Notes: generated by a model from the sequence alone, not told the origin. A stretch of 64,000 bases of DNA from Atherinomorus stipes (GCA_023101725.1 JALJCO010001381.1:1-64000), one strand, 5' to 3'; counted from the stretch's first letter, positions 23,746 to 34,935 are shown. Numbers and translations are program-made.

Positions 23746-24290
23746 TCTGGCGGGTCCAACTTAACCTGACCCTGCCAGATGGATTTGCTCTGCATATCCA
23801 TCTGGGAATCATCCGTTAGAGTAGTTTTAGGAAGGGGTGAAAATACTGGTTAGCTGATTGGATAAAGCGTCTGTCTATCACCACCTATGTTGGTGATAGA
23901 CGAGCCAAATCAACCAATCAGGTCAACGAAGCATATGCCGTACTAACAGAGCAACGACGAAAACACGAGCAAAAACATCTTTTCCTTTGAGAAAAGCCTC
24001 CAGAGCAGTGTTTTGCTCTCCTTTCAGTGAAGAAATACTCTGTAATTCCGATAAAACTTGAGCGATAGTCACTGACGCTAGTTTCATCCGCTAAAGCCGC
24101 CATGTTGTTCAGACTGAACTGTCGCTTCTTGTTGCGTCACACCTCAACCTGCCTCAAAGCCAACGCTGATTGGACGTTCGTTTGGTGAACTGCTCCAAAT
24201 TCTCTTCAACAGAAAGTAGCCAGACTGATCTGCGAGTGAAAACCTGAAGCTCGCGAGATCAGGATGGTCTCATGAGGCTAGATCCAACTT
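23746..24290. mobile_element. MITE-like block with two hairpins
   Basis: Two hairpins are visible: CCAGATGGAT with ATCCATCTGG (23778-23808) and GTCTATCACC with GGTGATAGAC (23872-23900). The block is non-coding, shows a CCGCCATGTTG word near 24098 and CTCGCGAGATC near 24251, and lies between ordinary repeat sequence and a SINE. Terminal repeats could not be paired, so limits are approximate. Confidence 0.4.
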
Positions 24291-24391
24291 ACACCACCTG
24301 GCGAAAGTGAACTAATTAACTTGAAGGTTTTTCCAATTACGTTTCGTGACCCGCACATTCTGATCGAGCACAAATGAGAAGCCAATTTCAC

Positions 24392-24645
24392 AGGGGCGGC
24401 TGTAGCTCAGGTGGAAGAGACGTCGTCTTTCAACCGGAGGGTTGGTGGATCAATTCTAGGCTTCCCCAGGCTACATGCCGAAGTGTCCTTGAGCAAGACA
24501 CTGAACCCCAAGCTGCCTCCCGATGTGCCTATCAGGGTATAAATGTGTGTGTGACTGGGTGAATGTGATATGTAGTGTAAAGCGCTTTGAGCGTTTAGTA
24601 TGACTGGAAAAGCGCGATATAAGTACAGTCCATTTACCATTTACA
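24392..24645 (+). mobile_element. tRNA-derived SINE
   Basis: The head AGGGGCGGCTGTAGCTCAGG contains an RNA polymerase III A box (TAGCTCAGGTGG), and a B box follows (GGTTGGTGGATCAATTC). The body reads GTGTCCTTGAGCAAGACACT, and the tail AAAGCGCTTTGAGC...GCGATATAAGTACAGTCCATTTACCA is the L2-like end used for reverse transcription. It appears full length and is moderately diverged. Confidence 0.9.
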
Positions 24646-24702
24646 TCAAAGGACTGACTAGGCGGCATTCAATAGGGGAACTATATCCAGCAGAAGTACG
24701 GG

Positions 24703-24843
24703 CCAATCACAGGGAAGCACCGCAGATAGTAGCAAAAGCAGCACACATGCTCAGCATCCCCTACTTCCATAAACAGGGTTGCCATCAGATGCTGCGCATG
24801 CGCGCTGCCTTTACTACTATCTGCGGTGCTTCCCTGTGATTGG
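24703..24843. repeat. Foldback repeat with 40-bp arms
   Basis: Arm 24703-24742 begins CCAATCACAGGGAAGCACCG, and arm 24804-24843 is its reverse complement with about two mismatches. The spacer is 61 bp and contains GCGCATGCGCGC. Weaker similarity extends outward (CAGCAG...TAC words on both sides), suggesting a slightly larger palindromic element. It lies about 60 bp after the SINE 24392-24645. Confidence 0.85.
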
Positions 24844-24849
24844 TACTGC

Positions 24850-25404
24850 TGATACTGCTGCGCCCGAATTGAAACATTTCAAATTTGGGCACAGCTGTGA
24901 AGACATCCTAGTGCGTCCAACAGGAGAAGCCAGTTCAGAAAAAAAGTGGTCCTTGGTTGTCTGAAGTGAACCTGGAAACGGTCTGTGTGAAAGAATGCAG
25001 CTTCCGGACGAGCCTGAACTTCCCCAAGTCCTGCCTTCAGGATCAGGTGACCCACACCCTTTTATTTGCTGCTGATCTCCTTCTCCTCAGAAGAAGAAAA
25101 GCTCTTTGCTGTGATGATGAGAGGTACATCTTCCACAACGAAGCGGGCTGGGGAGAAAACACTTCCTGGTCTGTGGCTGGCTCTGCGCAGCAAAAGCCGC
25201 GTTCTATCTGAAAGGCCCTTTAGCGTCCGCAGATCACATGATTTCAAGATGGCAGCTTGTGGCGACGTAGTATCTTCCATTTTAGAGGTTAAACTGGTGG
25301 AAATACGGCCAGACTAGACCTGCTTATATGATGTTTCGTTGGACCTCAAAACATCCATCCAGATATCGTCTCTGTATAAGTTTCATTCATTTTTCTTACA
25401 TAAC
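24850..25404. other. Non-coding, nothing recognised
   Basis: Overlapping short frames exist, but none resembles a known protein. A CAAGATGGCAGC word (YY1-type) lies at 25241. Confidence 0.3.
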
Positions 25405-26200
25405 TTCTTTTTTTTTCTCTTTAACTTGTCCTGTCTAGCATCATAGCAAGCAGAATGGTGATCTGGTTGCTTTATTGTGTTGAACAGATTTGCTTTGCCA
25501 GGGGGAGCTTTATGAACACAAGGTTCCCCTTGATATCCTGTTTACTTATTTTATTTCTTTAATTAAACATTTATCTATAACAGCATTCCATTTCATACTG
25601 CTGGGCCTGACAAGGGAGAAATGAAAGTTAACAGAGGTAATGATAGAAAGTGGAACAGAGAGAAAGGAGTGAGGAAGAGGAAGAGAGAGAGGAGAGAAAA
25701 CATGAATCCACTTACACAGGTCACTGGTGCATCTTTACAGAAAACCCTAAACAACATTCCAAGGTCTCTGTTGGAAAACAAAACTGGCAATAATAATGGA
25801 TTAGATTTCTATAGCGCTTTTCAAGGCACTCAAAGCGCTTTACAGTAGGTCCTTTATTCTTTCACCCCTCATTCATACTTGGTGATGGTAAGCTACATAT
25901 GTAGCCACAGCTGCCCTGGGGCAGGCTGACGGAAGCGTGGCTGCCATTTCGCGCCTACGGCCCCTCCGACCCCCACCGGAACCATTCACACACATTCACA
26001 CACCAGCAGTGCCCCCACTGGAGGGAAGGAGGGTTAAGTGTCTTGCCCAAGGACACAACAACTCATGGCTGGGGGAACGGGATTCAAACCACCGATCCTT
26101 CGATCATTGGCCAACCTGCTCTACCACCTGAGCCACAGCCGCCCCACAGGAGGACCCGCAGGTGGCTTGAGTATCCTCAGATCATACAAACACACGCAGA
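25405..26200 (-). mobile_element. Retroposon family B, copy 1 (interrupted)
   Basis: Parts 25425-25790 and 26146-26180 match, in reverse complement, the elements at 43605-43945 and 49490-49868. Shared words are CAGAATG(G)TGATCTGG, GTTGAACAGATTTGCTTTGCC, AACAACATTCCA(A/C)GGTCT and CAGGAGGACC(C/T)GCAGGTGG. The A-rich 3' end of the family lies at the low-coordinate side (TTTTTTTTTC at 25406-25417). The SINE 25794-26145 sits inside it. Family identity is unknown; no open frame is shared among copies. Confidence 0.7.
25794..26145 (-). mobile_element. tRNA-derived SINE, minus strand
   Basis: Read on the minus strand it begins GGGGCGGCTGTGGCTCAGGT with A box and B box (GGTGGTTTGAATCCC). It continues GTGTCCTTGGGCAAGACACT and ends AAAGCGCTTTGAGTGCCTTG...GCGCTATAGAAATC. 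It interrupts retroposon B copy 1. No clean flanking duplication was found. Confidence 0.9.
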
Positions 26201-26647
26201 ACTACGCAGAGAAGAGGTACAACCTAGTCAGAGCAACGGGAAGCAGCGTCACAGTGTCAACATGCAGAATAAAGGGTCCCTATGGTGATGCAGTCATGCA
26301 GATGCAGCCTCATCTCTGCAAGGAGGAGGAAGCCCGCCCCTTACTTGCGCAGGTAGGCTAGCCACAATAGACGTGATGCACAACTGTGCTACACGATTAA
26401 GTTGTTTTTCAAAAAGAAATGCTGCAATATCAACATGTTCAAACATACAGAATTATTGCCACGTTAAACGTTTGTAAGAAACCAAACCGTTTGTAAATCC
26501 ATCAAGATTTCAGTGAATTAAGATGATTGGCGTTTGCAGAGATCATTGTCAGAAACCAGAGGGCCCGAGACAGAGCTGCTGTGGTGAGATGGTCACCAGT
26601 GATGCCGTTCAGCAATCCACCATAAGAGAGCTAGCAATTACAAAGAT
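26201..26647. other. Non-coding, nothing recognised
   Basis: No recognisable gene or paired repeat end was found. Confidence 0.35.
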
Positions 26648-27328
26648 TAGTGATGTACGGATCGATACCGAAATATAGATATTTCTGACACCAGCCTTTC
26701 ACTTTCTAGAATCAATTTTCATGTCAGAATATTAATATTTTTGTCATTTTTTTTTTGTTAATATGGGATTTTCCCCAAACTAGATCATATTCTATCTGTC
26801 TGCCAGGTTTAGATTAGGTTAGGATAAAATAGACTGAGACATTCTACTTATGTATAGGATGTCTTAATATTTATGTATTTCACTATTAATTTAAGTTTTA
26901 TGTACAAAGTATTCTACAAAAATGTAAACTATCAATTTATTTTTATCTTACCTTTGTTTTTCTAGTCAGAAAATCAAATGATGTTTTTAAAAGCAGGGCC
27001 GTCCAACATGGCAGCAGCAACAAACATGGAAGTACTCATTAAAGCAATAATACAATAAAAAAGTAAAGAACATTTACCAGGACAAAGTATTACAACCCAC
27101 ATCTCCATCAACATTTCCGTATCAAGAGTATTAAACTGAGAGGGGACTGCAAGGGTCTGCTTGATGTTTGTTTTTTTATTTCTTTCCCTCAGTGAAGTCT
27201 GTTTTCAAAGCAGTTTTTAAAAACAGGTTAGATTTTTGTTAAAAGTATTGGATCAGTATCGCCGATACTGGCTTCAGTTTTACTTGGTATTGTATTGGAA
27301 AGCATTTCAGCAGTATCGCACATCGCTA
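26648..27328. mobile_element. hAT-like MITE
   Basis: The left end TAGTGATGTACGGAT is matched by the right end, which reads TAGCGATGTGCGATA in reverse complement; both are followed by GATAC-type words. The 680-bp interior is AT-rich and non-coding. The TA-G-GATG type terminus resembles hAT elements. The flanking 8-mers (ACAAAGAT, AAAGAGAT) match only partly, so the assignment is tentative. Confidence 0.5.
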
Positions 27329-27777
27329 AAAGAGATATCTATGTTTGCTGCAGCATTGCTAACGGTTGACGCGGTTGCTTGTTTGCTGGTTCGGTCACTG
27401 CGAGTGGACGTAGACTGAAACAGACCGAAAGGGCTGACCGGGTCCTGCTCTAGTCAGCATTCATACAGCAAACGGTCCGTTTAGAGAGACATCTGATGTT
27501 CTACTCACCCACGGACCCGAACCACCTTCAACTTTGACCTCCGTCACGAGAATGGAAAAGTCCCGTAAACACTACATTTTCAGACACGACCGCTCAGTGA
27601 GAGCTGGGCTCCATTGATTTTTAATCTCCTAAAGCACTGTGTCATTATCGCGATAAAAACAGCCACACCTGCTTTTCCTTGATGATCTCTAATGTTTATT
27701 GACAATAAGCCCAGATGGAGTTTGTGAGAATTGCCGTGTCCCTTCTGTCCATCACACTGTGTCCGTGTTACCCATTA

Positions 27778-27815
27778 GATGGATGGATGGATGGATGGAT
27801 GGATGGATGGATGGA
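27778..27815. repeat. (GATG)n microsatellite
   Basis: This is a perfect GATG/ATGG tetranucleotide run of about nine units. Confidence 0.97.
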
Positions 27816-28908
27816 GTACAAACGCATTGACACCCACCTGCCTCTGCACACATAAGCTGCAACACACCGCCTCTCCCTGTGGCCGACCTCTGCGATGCTC
27901 CCCAGCCCTGTAGCGCTGAGAGCCCAACTCCTGCCAGCAGCAGCACTTTAGGGTTAATAAATGAAGCCCAAATGGGTTTGACCTCCAGAAGAGACACAAA
28001 GCGATGAAAAATGGCACTTTGACACAGCACGGATACTGAGCCTATCACAGTATGGCGACCTTGATATTTTAACCAAGTGCTTTGTGGGCCATAATTGACT
28101 TTCCTCTCTAAAAATCCATCCTCTACTAACAATCAGATCCTTCACATGCTTCCTCTCTCACTCTGCTCCTTCATCCATATGTTATAGAGGATCACAGCTC
28201 GTATGCTGTAGAGCCCAGATTGATGTGACTCTTCATACTAATGTTGTCATGCACTACACAAGACACTGTATACATCAAATGCTGTTGGAAAGTGCACATG
28301 AAGCCTTGACAGTGTGAAGTGGCTCCCAATTCACACATCAGCTTTTAGTCCTCTGCAGACAAAAATGACAGATAAGAAAGAATCTAATTCTTTTCTGTAT
28401 ATAAACGCAATGAAGCAGAATTTCTGAATAGCAAAGGCTGGAAGTCTTCTAAGGTTTTACTGGTATAGATATTTGCTAGTTGCAGTTTTATGACTTGTGC
28501 ACTCAGTTTGGCACAAACATAGTCATACAAAAGCAGAGGCTTTTGTTTTTAAGCCGTTTAAGCAGAATATTACTGTTTGAGACAGGTTGGAGCATCTGAC
28601 AGGGAGCTGAAACTCTCTGAAGCTGTCCCTTCGTAAGATGTTAGTTTCAAGGTGCAATAAGCATCACATGGAAGCTGTGCTTAAAGTGCTGATGACACGA
28701 CCTTAACTTCCAGTAATTTACCCACAGAACAACACAACAAAACACAATCAGCAGTTCTGTGCAGTTAGAAGTCAATCAGACTGATATTCACGTAAATATC
28801 CGATGTTAAATAGCCAAAACTCGCTAGCCGCTAGCAATTAGCCTCTCTATGACACAACATCATTGATTTACATGTTAAATCACTCTTGTGGAAAACATGA
28901 AAGATGCT
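27816..28908. other. Non-coding, nothing firmly recognised
   Basis: No gene was recognised. The 28020-28260 part is of mixed composition (for example GGGCCATAATTGAC) and could be regulatory, but there is no direct evidence. Confidence 0.3.
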
Positions 28909-29188
28909 CCAGAAACAGCTGGACTGGAACTGGTCTGTGGTGGATCATCGCCAGTCCAGAACAGCTGGACTGGAACTGGTCTGTGGTGGATCATCACCAG
29001 TCCAGAACAGCTGGACTGGAACTGGTCTGTGGTGGATCATCGCCAGTCCAGAACAGCTGGACTGGAACTGGTCTGTGGTGGATCATCACCAGTCCAGAAC
29101 AGCTGGACTGGAACTGGTCTGTGGTGGATCATCACCAGCTCAGAACAGCTGGACTGGAACTGGTCTGTGGTGGATCATCACCAGTTCA
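28909..29188. repeat. 46-bp minisatellite, 6 copies
   Basis: The unit contains ACAGCTGGACTGGAACTGGT, then CTGTGGTGGATCATC, repeated every 46 bp with very few differences (CGCC/CACC). Because 46 is not a multiple of three, the same peptide (LELVCGGSSP) appears in all three frames in turn; the frames are artefacts. Each junction forms CCAGTCCAG...CTGGACTGG, a 9-bp-arm hairpin. Confidence 0.95.
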
Positions 29189-29795
29189 GAAGAATGATAA
29201 TGATGATGAGGAAGATGGGGACAACAGGTTAGAACTGGACTTGAACTGAAGTCAGCTCCAAGACCTTCTCACCGAGCTGGTCCACTGGTTCAGCTCCAGC
29301 ATGCAAGAGACCCCCACAGACTGAGAACTATACGGACACCCAGACCAGGACCAAGTGAACTGAGAACTGTATAAAGACCAAGACCAGGACCAAGCGGACT
29401 GAGAACTGGAAGGACACCCAGATCAGAACCAAGCGGACTCACAACTGTTAGCTGCTTAGATCAGCACCGAGCAGACCAGGTCCAGCATGGTACAAGGCAG
29501 AGTCAGGAATAAGTGTGGAGAGGCAGCACGGCTATTAGCTCTCGGCTAATGCTAGCGGCTAACTGCTAACTCTCTGTAGCCTTTAAAAATAAGATAACTT
29601 TCATGGTTCTAGTGGAGTTTTAAATAGTTCCTGTTTCTAAAGATGAGGATGGAGGGAACGATGCATCTTTGGAAGCAGCCAGAAAAGTCCTGTGATGTCC
29701 TGAGAAGACGCTGTCTCTGTCCACAGCTGGACATCACAGCTTTGTGAAGCAAACACTGATGAATGCAGAATAATCCAGCAGATGTGATGCAGCTC
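29189..29795. other. Non-coding with degenerate GACCAGGACCAAG repeats
   Basis: 29300-29480 contains three or four diverged units with GACCAGGACCAAG and GACTGAGAACTG at a spacing of roughly 45-55 bp. They may be a decayed relative of the neighbouring minisatellite. No gene was recognised. Confidence 0.45.
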
Positions 29796-29836
29796 CATGT
29801 GTTAAAGTCTCATTAATGATGAGACTTTAACACATG
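29796..29836. repeat. Perfect 18-bp-arm hairpin
   Basis: CATGTGTTAAAGTCTCAT and ATGAGACTTTAACACATG are exact reverse complements separated by TAATG. No poly(T) or pairing partner suggests a specific RNA class. Confidence 0.95.
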
Positions 29837-30202
29837 CTCCGCCACCTCCGGTCTGAGCTCCGCCACCTCGAGGTTGGGCTCCCTCAGCTTCACCGCCTTA
29901 GTCAAATAAATAAATCATTTAAATCAGACTGGCAGAAGCGTCACACATCATTTTCATGTGCACAGTGCATGGCTCTCATAATTGCTGAGATGCTCAACAG
30001 TCAAAGCGCAAAATCCTCCTCACCGTTCCGCTGGTCTCGCCTCCTCTCTACCGACTATTACGCACGCCACACTGCTGAGACGCTGATTTTTTGGATGCGT
30101 TGAGTCAAGCGGACAATATACAATATAGCACCCATGTGGGATTGATGACTAAGTCACTCTAAAACCGGCTATATTGTTACTGTCAGCACCACGTCAAATT
30201 TC
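29837..30202. other. Non-coding, nothing recognised
   Basis: A frame of 89 codons opens at 29834 but resembles no known protein and has no flanking splice support. Confidence 0.3.
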
Positions 30203-30976
30203 TTACCCTGACTTTACACCGGGTCCGTGAGCGCAGCGGCACGCCATGCGCACCGGATCACGCCCATGTAGTTAATGGTTTGAAATAAATCGAACACGGC
30301 GTGGCGCATGAGCGGTCCATCGTCGCTCCGGCATGTCGTGCCGCTGCGCTAAAGATACACGCCAGCTCTATTTTTGACGGAGCACACACCGACACCGCGT
30401 CAGTTTCAGTAGTTCAGCTCGGACCAGATGGGAAATCAGACACAGATTCAGTGTAAAACATCCGGTAACTTCCTAAACAAAAACCACTGCGCAGATTTTA
30501 AACTGCTGAACATATCAGAACATGACATCATCTCCGTGTCCACAAGGTTTCAGGGAAATACGAAACCATGACGCACAAACATGTGGACAAAATTAACCAT
30601 TTGGATGAGAACCACGGGCTAACTTGCAGTCCCTCCCATGACTCCGTGATGTCACGAATCGAGCAACAGCTGGTGCGCTCGCGGGCACACAGTGCACGGT
30701 GTAAATGCTCACGCTGTGGAGGTCGCAGCAAAGCTGTTGCACTGCGCTCACGGACCCGGTGTAAAGCCGAGCAACTGACAGCAGCTGACATTCATTCATT
30801 CATTCAGCTACAAAACCCAAACATCAGGAGGCACGTAACCACTCTGACCAATCACAAGAAAGTACTTCCTTGACTCTGCGTTCGCGTAGCCGGGATGCAG
30901 GTTGAGGAGAAGTGACAGTATAAATCCAGCTGTGACGCTGCGCAGCGCTCACGGACCCGGCATGACGTCAGGGTAA
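30203..30976. mobile_element. MITE with ~35-bp inverted ends
   Basis: The ends are TTACCCTGAC and GTCAGGGTAA. In both ends the match continues with CCGGGTCCGTGAGCGC after a short mismatched stretch. A further inverted copy of CACCGGGTCCGTGAGCGCAG lies inside at 30741-30764, so the element may be composite. TTC occurs on both outer sides (a 3-bp candidate duplication). The interior is CpG-rich and non-coding. Confidence 0.6.
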
Positions 30977-31270
30977 TTCTGCCATCAGATAGATATCTGC
31001 TCAGAGAAGCGGGGCCTTACATCTGATTAAATGTCTGACACGCTCTGGAATGAGCTGATGGGCCAGAGATCACCACTGGGCTGGTGCGAGCCCTCCATAA
31101 GGCTTTGAAGAAATAATAAACCATAAATAAATGAGGAGATAAAAATTTTTAAGGTGACTTCAGCACGAGTAGTTTAGCTGATAAAAAATTACGTGTTTTA
31201 ATTTCACAGATTAATCTCTCTTGATTACAACATATATTTGGCAGACTTTACATTATTATTTATTATTTTA
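30977..31270. other. Non-coding, AT-rich
   Basis: Nothing was recognised apart from AT-rich sequence with TTATTATTTATT words near 31255. Confidence 0.4.
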
Positions 31271-31520
31271 TTGGTTTTATGATAATCTGGTGTAACAGTG
31301 TGGGGTCCTGTCACTATGCCTCCGAGTGATCATGCGCCCTGGCGACTTGGCCACAGGGATATCTCTTTGGCTGGATGGTCAGCACGCATGACTCTCGCAT
31401 GACTCTCTGGGAATCATATCCTCCCCGGGCCCTCTGTTGTGTACCTTGCAACCCCCTGAAATCACATGCAGACTCCAGTTTGGGTAAAGCTGTGCAGGCT
31501 GTCATCAAGCACTGATATCT
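31271..31520. other. Possible tRNA-like interspersed repeat
   Basis: TCATGCGCCCTGGCGACTTG, GGGATATCTCTTTGGCTGG and CATGACTCTCTGGGAATC have the look of a decayed tRNA-related repeat. No complete A and B box pair or cloverleaf could be drawn, so this is a weak call. Confidence 0.2.
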
Positions 31521-33199
31521 GAAAGGTGTCAGATCTGCCTCCAGGTGATGCTGACTGATGGATGCTGCTTGATAAGAGAAAATTTATGGAAAAAATAAAT
31601 GTGTTCTGAAAGTGAACTACAGTATGTTTAAGGATCCCCCCACAGAGTATCAGCTGAATGTGTCTAAGGGAGCTTTTCTGGGGAGCCGAGCTCCCCTTCG
31701 CTCCCTCACAAATGAGGAATCACTGATTACATCCAGGGTCAGGATTGGTTTGAAAAAGATAGAACAGCCAGTGAAAAGTCCATGAAGTCACAATGTTGTT
31801 TAAGTAAAACAATGATGTTGTTTTATTAAAATTGTTAACAATGACTTCAGATGGATTATTTCATGTTTTAACTATTCATCGGCTCCTGTGATTCTCTGAT
31901 GAGGCCTCTCAGAGCAGAGGAGACTTTTTCCTCCATCCTTTGCTCTTGTTGTCACTGCCAATTTAAAATGTCCCTTTTGTATATTCATCATCTCTTGATG
32001 AATTTCATATTTTTTTACTATGATTAGGGACTGAAAGCCAAGGTCATTCGTCTTTGTCCAAGCCTTATTTTTAGGCTTATTTACTGCATTTCTTCATATT
32101 AATTAGCTACGTTATATGTTAATCCAGCCAGTTCAGGTCTTTGATATAATTTTTTTTTAATTTGGAAAAAAAATTCACAGTTTTCCCAACACTGAATTTT
32201 AGGGCTCCCCCACCTGCCAAATCCCACTTTAATCACTGCTCATCATGTCCAGTTAACGGTGTCTGCAGACAGGAATTTTACTGCAGAGACTCCAGGAGGC
32301 TCCTACAGCTGGACACCGGTAAGAGCACCTATTTATCCTCTTGTAATGTATTTAGTATCCATAGGAAAAATAAATAACCTAACACCATCCTGATAAGCTT
32401 TTAAACATTAACTGGCAATAAAACAGAAGTCTGAGCCGTTACTGTCCATCTGTAAAACTGGAAAAGGAACTTAAAATCTAGAATTATCCCATTAAAATCC
32501 ATACTGACAGCGGTGTAGAGCTCCTACTTGCAACGTCACATCTGGTGTCTACGAACAGTGCCACAGTCTGGTCAGATGCTGAAATGCAGCCATGTTTTCT
32601 AAAAAAAAGTCGTTCATGCAGGCGCCTGTTTCTATTACATAGATCATCATGAGGAACATTTTAGTCTATAAAACAAACTAAAAAAGGCAAAATCATGTCA
32701 TCAGCACTTTAAATCAGTGAAATAATTTTTAAAGTCAGAGTTTGTAACATTACAGAAAATCCTGCCAAACATACATGATTAAAATAATTGCCTTGTCTGA
32801 AGACACTGGTAACAGGGGAACTAGTCAGCCCACAGACGGACATATTCATCAGTAGTGTGACAAAATTGGTGTCAAACTGTATATTTGACTTAAATCCAAG
32901 GCAGCCGCTGGACCGTACAGTTAGTCAAACTGATCAGTGTGAATGAGCAGAGATAAGGATATCAGAATTTCTGTCCATAAGTTATGTTGGCAGCACCACC
33001 TGAAGAAGAAAAGCCTGCAGCCGAGATGTTCCAGGAGTCGACTGCTCTGGAAGCTGCTGTTAAATCTGATCCAGCGGTTTCATTGATAGTGCTGGAGTCC
33101 CTCAGAGTGGCAAAGCTCAGACAGTCATGATGTTTCTACCTTATGGGAGCTACTTCCTCACACGCTGGCTGAAAACCAACGGCGATGTGAGCCAGACCA
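31521..33199. other. Non-coding, nothing recognised
   Basis: A small nested hairpin occurs at 31668-31703 (AGGGAGC, GGGGAGC, GCTCCCC, GCTCCCT). Otherwise no gene or repeat was recognised. Confidence 0.35.
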
Positions 33200-33480
33200 C
33201 TGTGGGCCACGCAGATCTGTAAATGAGCCCACTTTCATTCTCCATATTGCATTTTAATTCAGGCTGAATCATGAATTTATTCCTGCAAATTAACTTTATC
33301 AAATATCCATTAGACCTGCTGGAAATATTTGCATATCTCCAGTGGAAAATGAGATTATGGTGATTGCCAAGCCAGAATCCACAGCAGCTAAGAATACAGA
33401 TGTAGAATACAGATGCTGATGCCAAATAGATAAACTTGTTTAAAGCCAATGCACAATGGTAAATAAAAAAAGAGAGAAAT
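33200..33480. promoter_or_regulatory. Candidate conserved non-coding element
   Basis: This is a non-repetitive block with balanced composition and developmental-factor words. It contains the POU octamer ATTTGCAT (about 33328), GAATCATGAATTTATTCC, TATCCATTAGACC and TTTAATTCAGG. Conservation is untested. Confidence 0.28.
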
Positions 33481-34315
33481 TCATCAACAGAACACACTAT
33501 CCCCCAAAGTCAGGCGTACTATAGACCCTTTCCACTGTGTCCACTAATACCTGGATGTCAGGGCCTGTCCGCCATTTTTGGGGTCAAATGATGTAAATGA
33601 CCTAATGTGTAACAATATTGATATTGAGTTTGCCAGCAACATGACTTTGTCGCTTTATAAAAAGACAGAAAAAAAGAAAAGTACAGGGACAGTTTGGATG
33701 CCACATCTTGGGAAAGGCATGACCAATAACTTGGACTTATCAGTGGCAGAAATCCATACGGTGACTACTTTGCCCTAAGTGGGTGGTTGACAGACCAGAA
33801 CGCTTTCCCCAAAGTTGCTTATGTGGACTAGGGATGTAACAATAATCCATAAAAGATAAATTCCCTGTCAATTAGTATTAATGTTTCAGACTTTAATGAT
33901 GGTAAAACCATGATTATCGCACTTTGAAAAGCTCCCAGTGATGCTGTTCATAGCCAGGAAAAGCAGCATCAGTCCCTCAGACACAGTTTGCATGTTTGGC
34001 CGCTGAAAACATGGCGGAAGGCACCGCATGGAAGCTCTGGAGATGTTTTCTGTTCTGAAAGGACAAAGTCTGGATGTATTTTTGATTTTTTTTTAAAGGA
34101 TAACTTTCTTTTTTCAATCTGGACCTTTTTTCTAGGAGTTTATACATGCGCTTACTCACGTATAAAATTTCTGCATCACTTTGAGTCCTTCGGAAGATAT
34201 TACGCCGAGTCGCCCTTTGGTGAATGTCCAGTATAATGGTGGAGACGGGGCAGCCTCTCTATAAGACATTATCTGCAGCAAAACTCCTTGATTTCATCAA
34301 TGCTTTCACTAGAAT
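33481..34315. other. Non-coding, nothing firmly recognised
   Basis: CTAGGGATGTAACAATAATCC at 33828 resembles a hAT-type terminus, but no opposite end was found. No gene was recognised. Confidence 0.3.
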
Positions 34316-34519
34316 GAACGAACGAATGAGTACTATTGTCCTGTGAGTTTAGAGTTACGCAAATTGTGTTTTTGTTGTTGTCTGGGTAGTAGCTGCTCTT
34401 CTCAGCTGTACTACGGAAGAGCGCATCATGAACGCATGGCCCCTAAAAAAGTGTGTAGTACACCCTGATAACTTACGGAACTAAATCTGGACTCACAGGG
34501 CAATAGTACTCGTTCGTTC
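34316..34519. repeat. Inverted repeat, ~35-45-bp arms
   Basis: GAACGAACGAATGAGTACTA followed by TTGTCCTGTGAGT (34316-34349) is matched in reverse complement by 34486-34519 (GAACGAACGA, GTACTATTGCCCTGTGAGT). The spacer is about 135 bp. This is a MITE or foldback remnant. Confidence 0.7.
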
Positions 34520-34580
34520 AGCTACATGTTCTACTCTTTAGGCTATAAATAATGTTGTTTGGAGTAAATTCTGGACGCTA

Positions 34581-34702
34581 CCCACTCAGGACACTCGGAT
34601 TACATTGGACGAGCAGTATGGAGGAATATTGACGAGTTTTTGTGGACTTTTATGGACCTTTTTGGTTCAGTCGCCAGTTAACTCTATTATATGAAAGTTG
34701 GG
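34581..34702 (+). repeat. Dispersed repeat A, copy 2
   Basis: It is nearly identical to 19111-19230 over about 120 bp (CCCACTCAGGACACTCGGAT through TATGAAAGTTGGGGG). Only scattered substitutions separate the two, suggesting recent activity of the family. Confidence 0.85.
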
Positions 34703-34829
34703 GGGAAAACCAAAACCTGTTTGATCTCTGGCTGCATTTGAGATATTAAAAAAGTGCTCCAGAGTCTTGCTCAGCATGAGAGTGAGTAGAAAATGAATGC
34801 ACATCATTCTTTGGGTGAACTATTCCTTT

Positions 34830-34935
34830 AAGGGCGTGGCCTTTTTCTTTGACATGCGGCAGACCAGAAGCCCAGCCTGCCAACCAGTGGCTAACAGTTA
34901 GCTCCTTGTTAGCTTTCAGTAAGTTCTCAGCTGAG
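34830..34935. repeat. Dispersed repeat C, copy 2
   Basis: GGGCGTGGCC, then GTGGCTAACAGTTAGCTCCTTG and TTTCAGTAAG, parallel 20980-21080. Confidence 0.6.

Noticed and set aside
24374..24562. Functional tRNA gene at the SINE head
   Set aside because: A and B boxes are present, but the cloverleaf is not complete and the SINE body and L2-like tail follow.
28909..29188. CRISPR-like array
   Set aside because: The repeats are contiguous without unique spacers and the genome is eukaryotic.
28863..29249. Three overlapping frames repeating LELVCGGSSP
   Set aside because: The 46-bp tandem unit rotates through the frames, giving the same peptide in each; this is an artefact.
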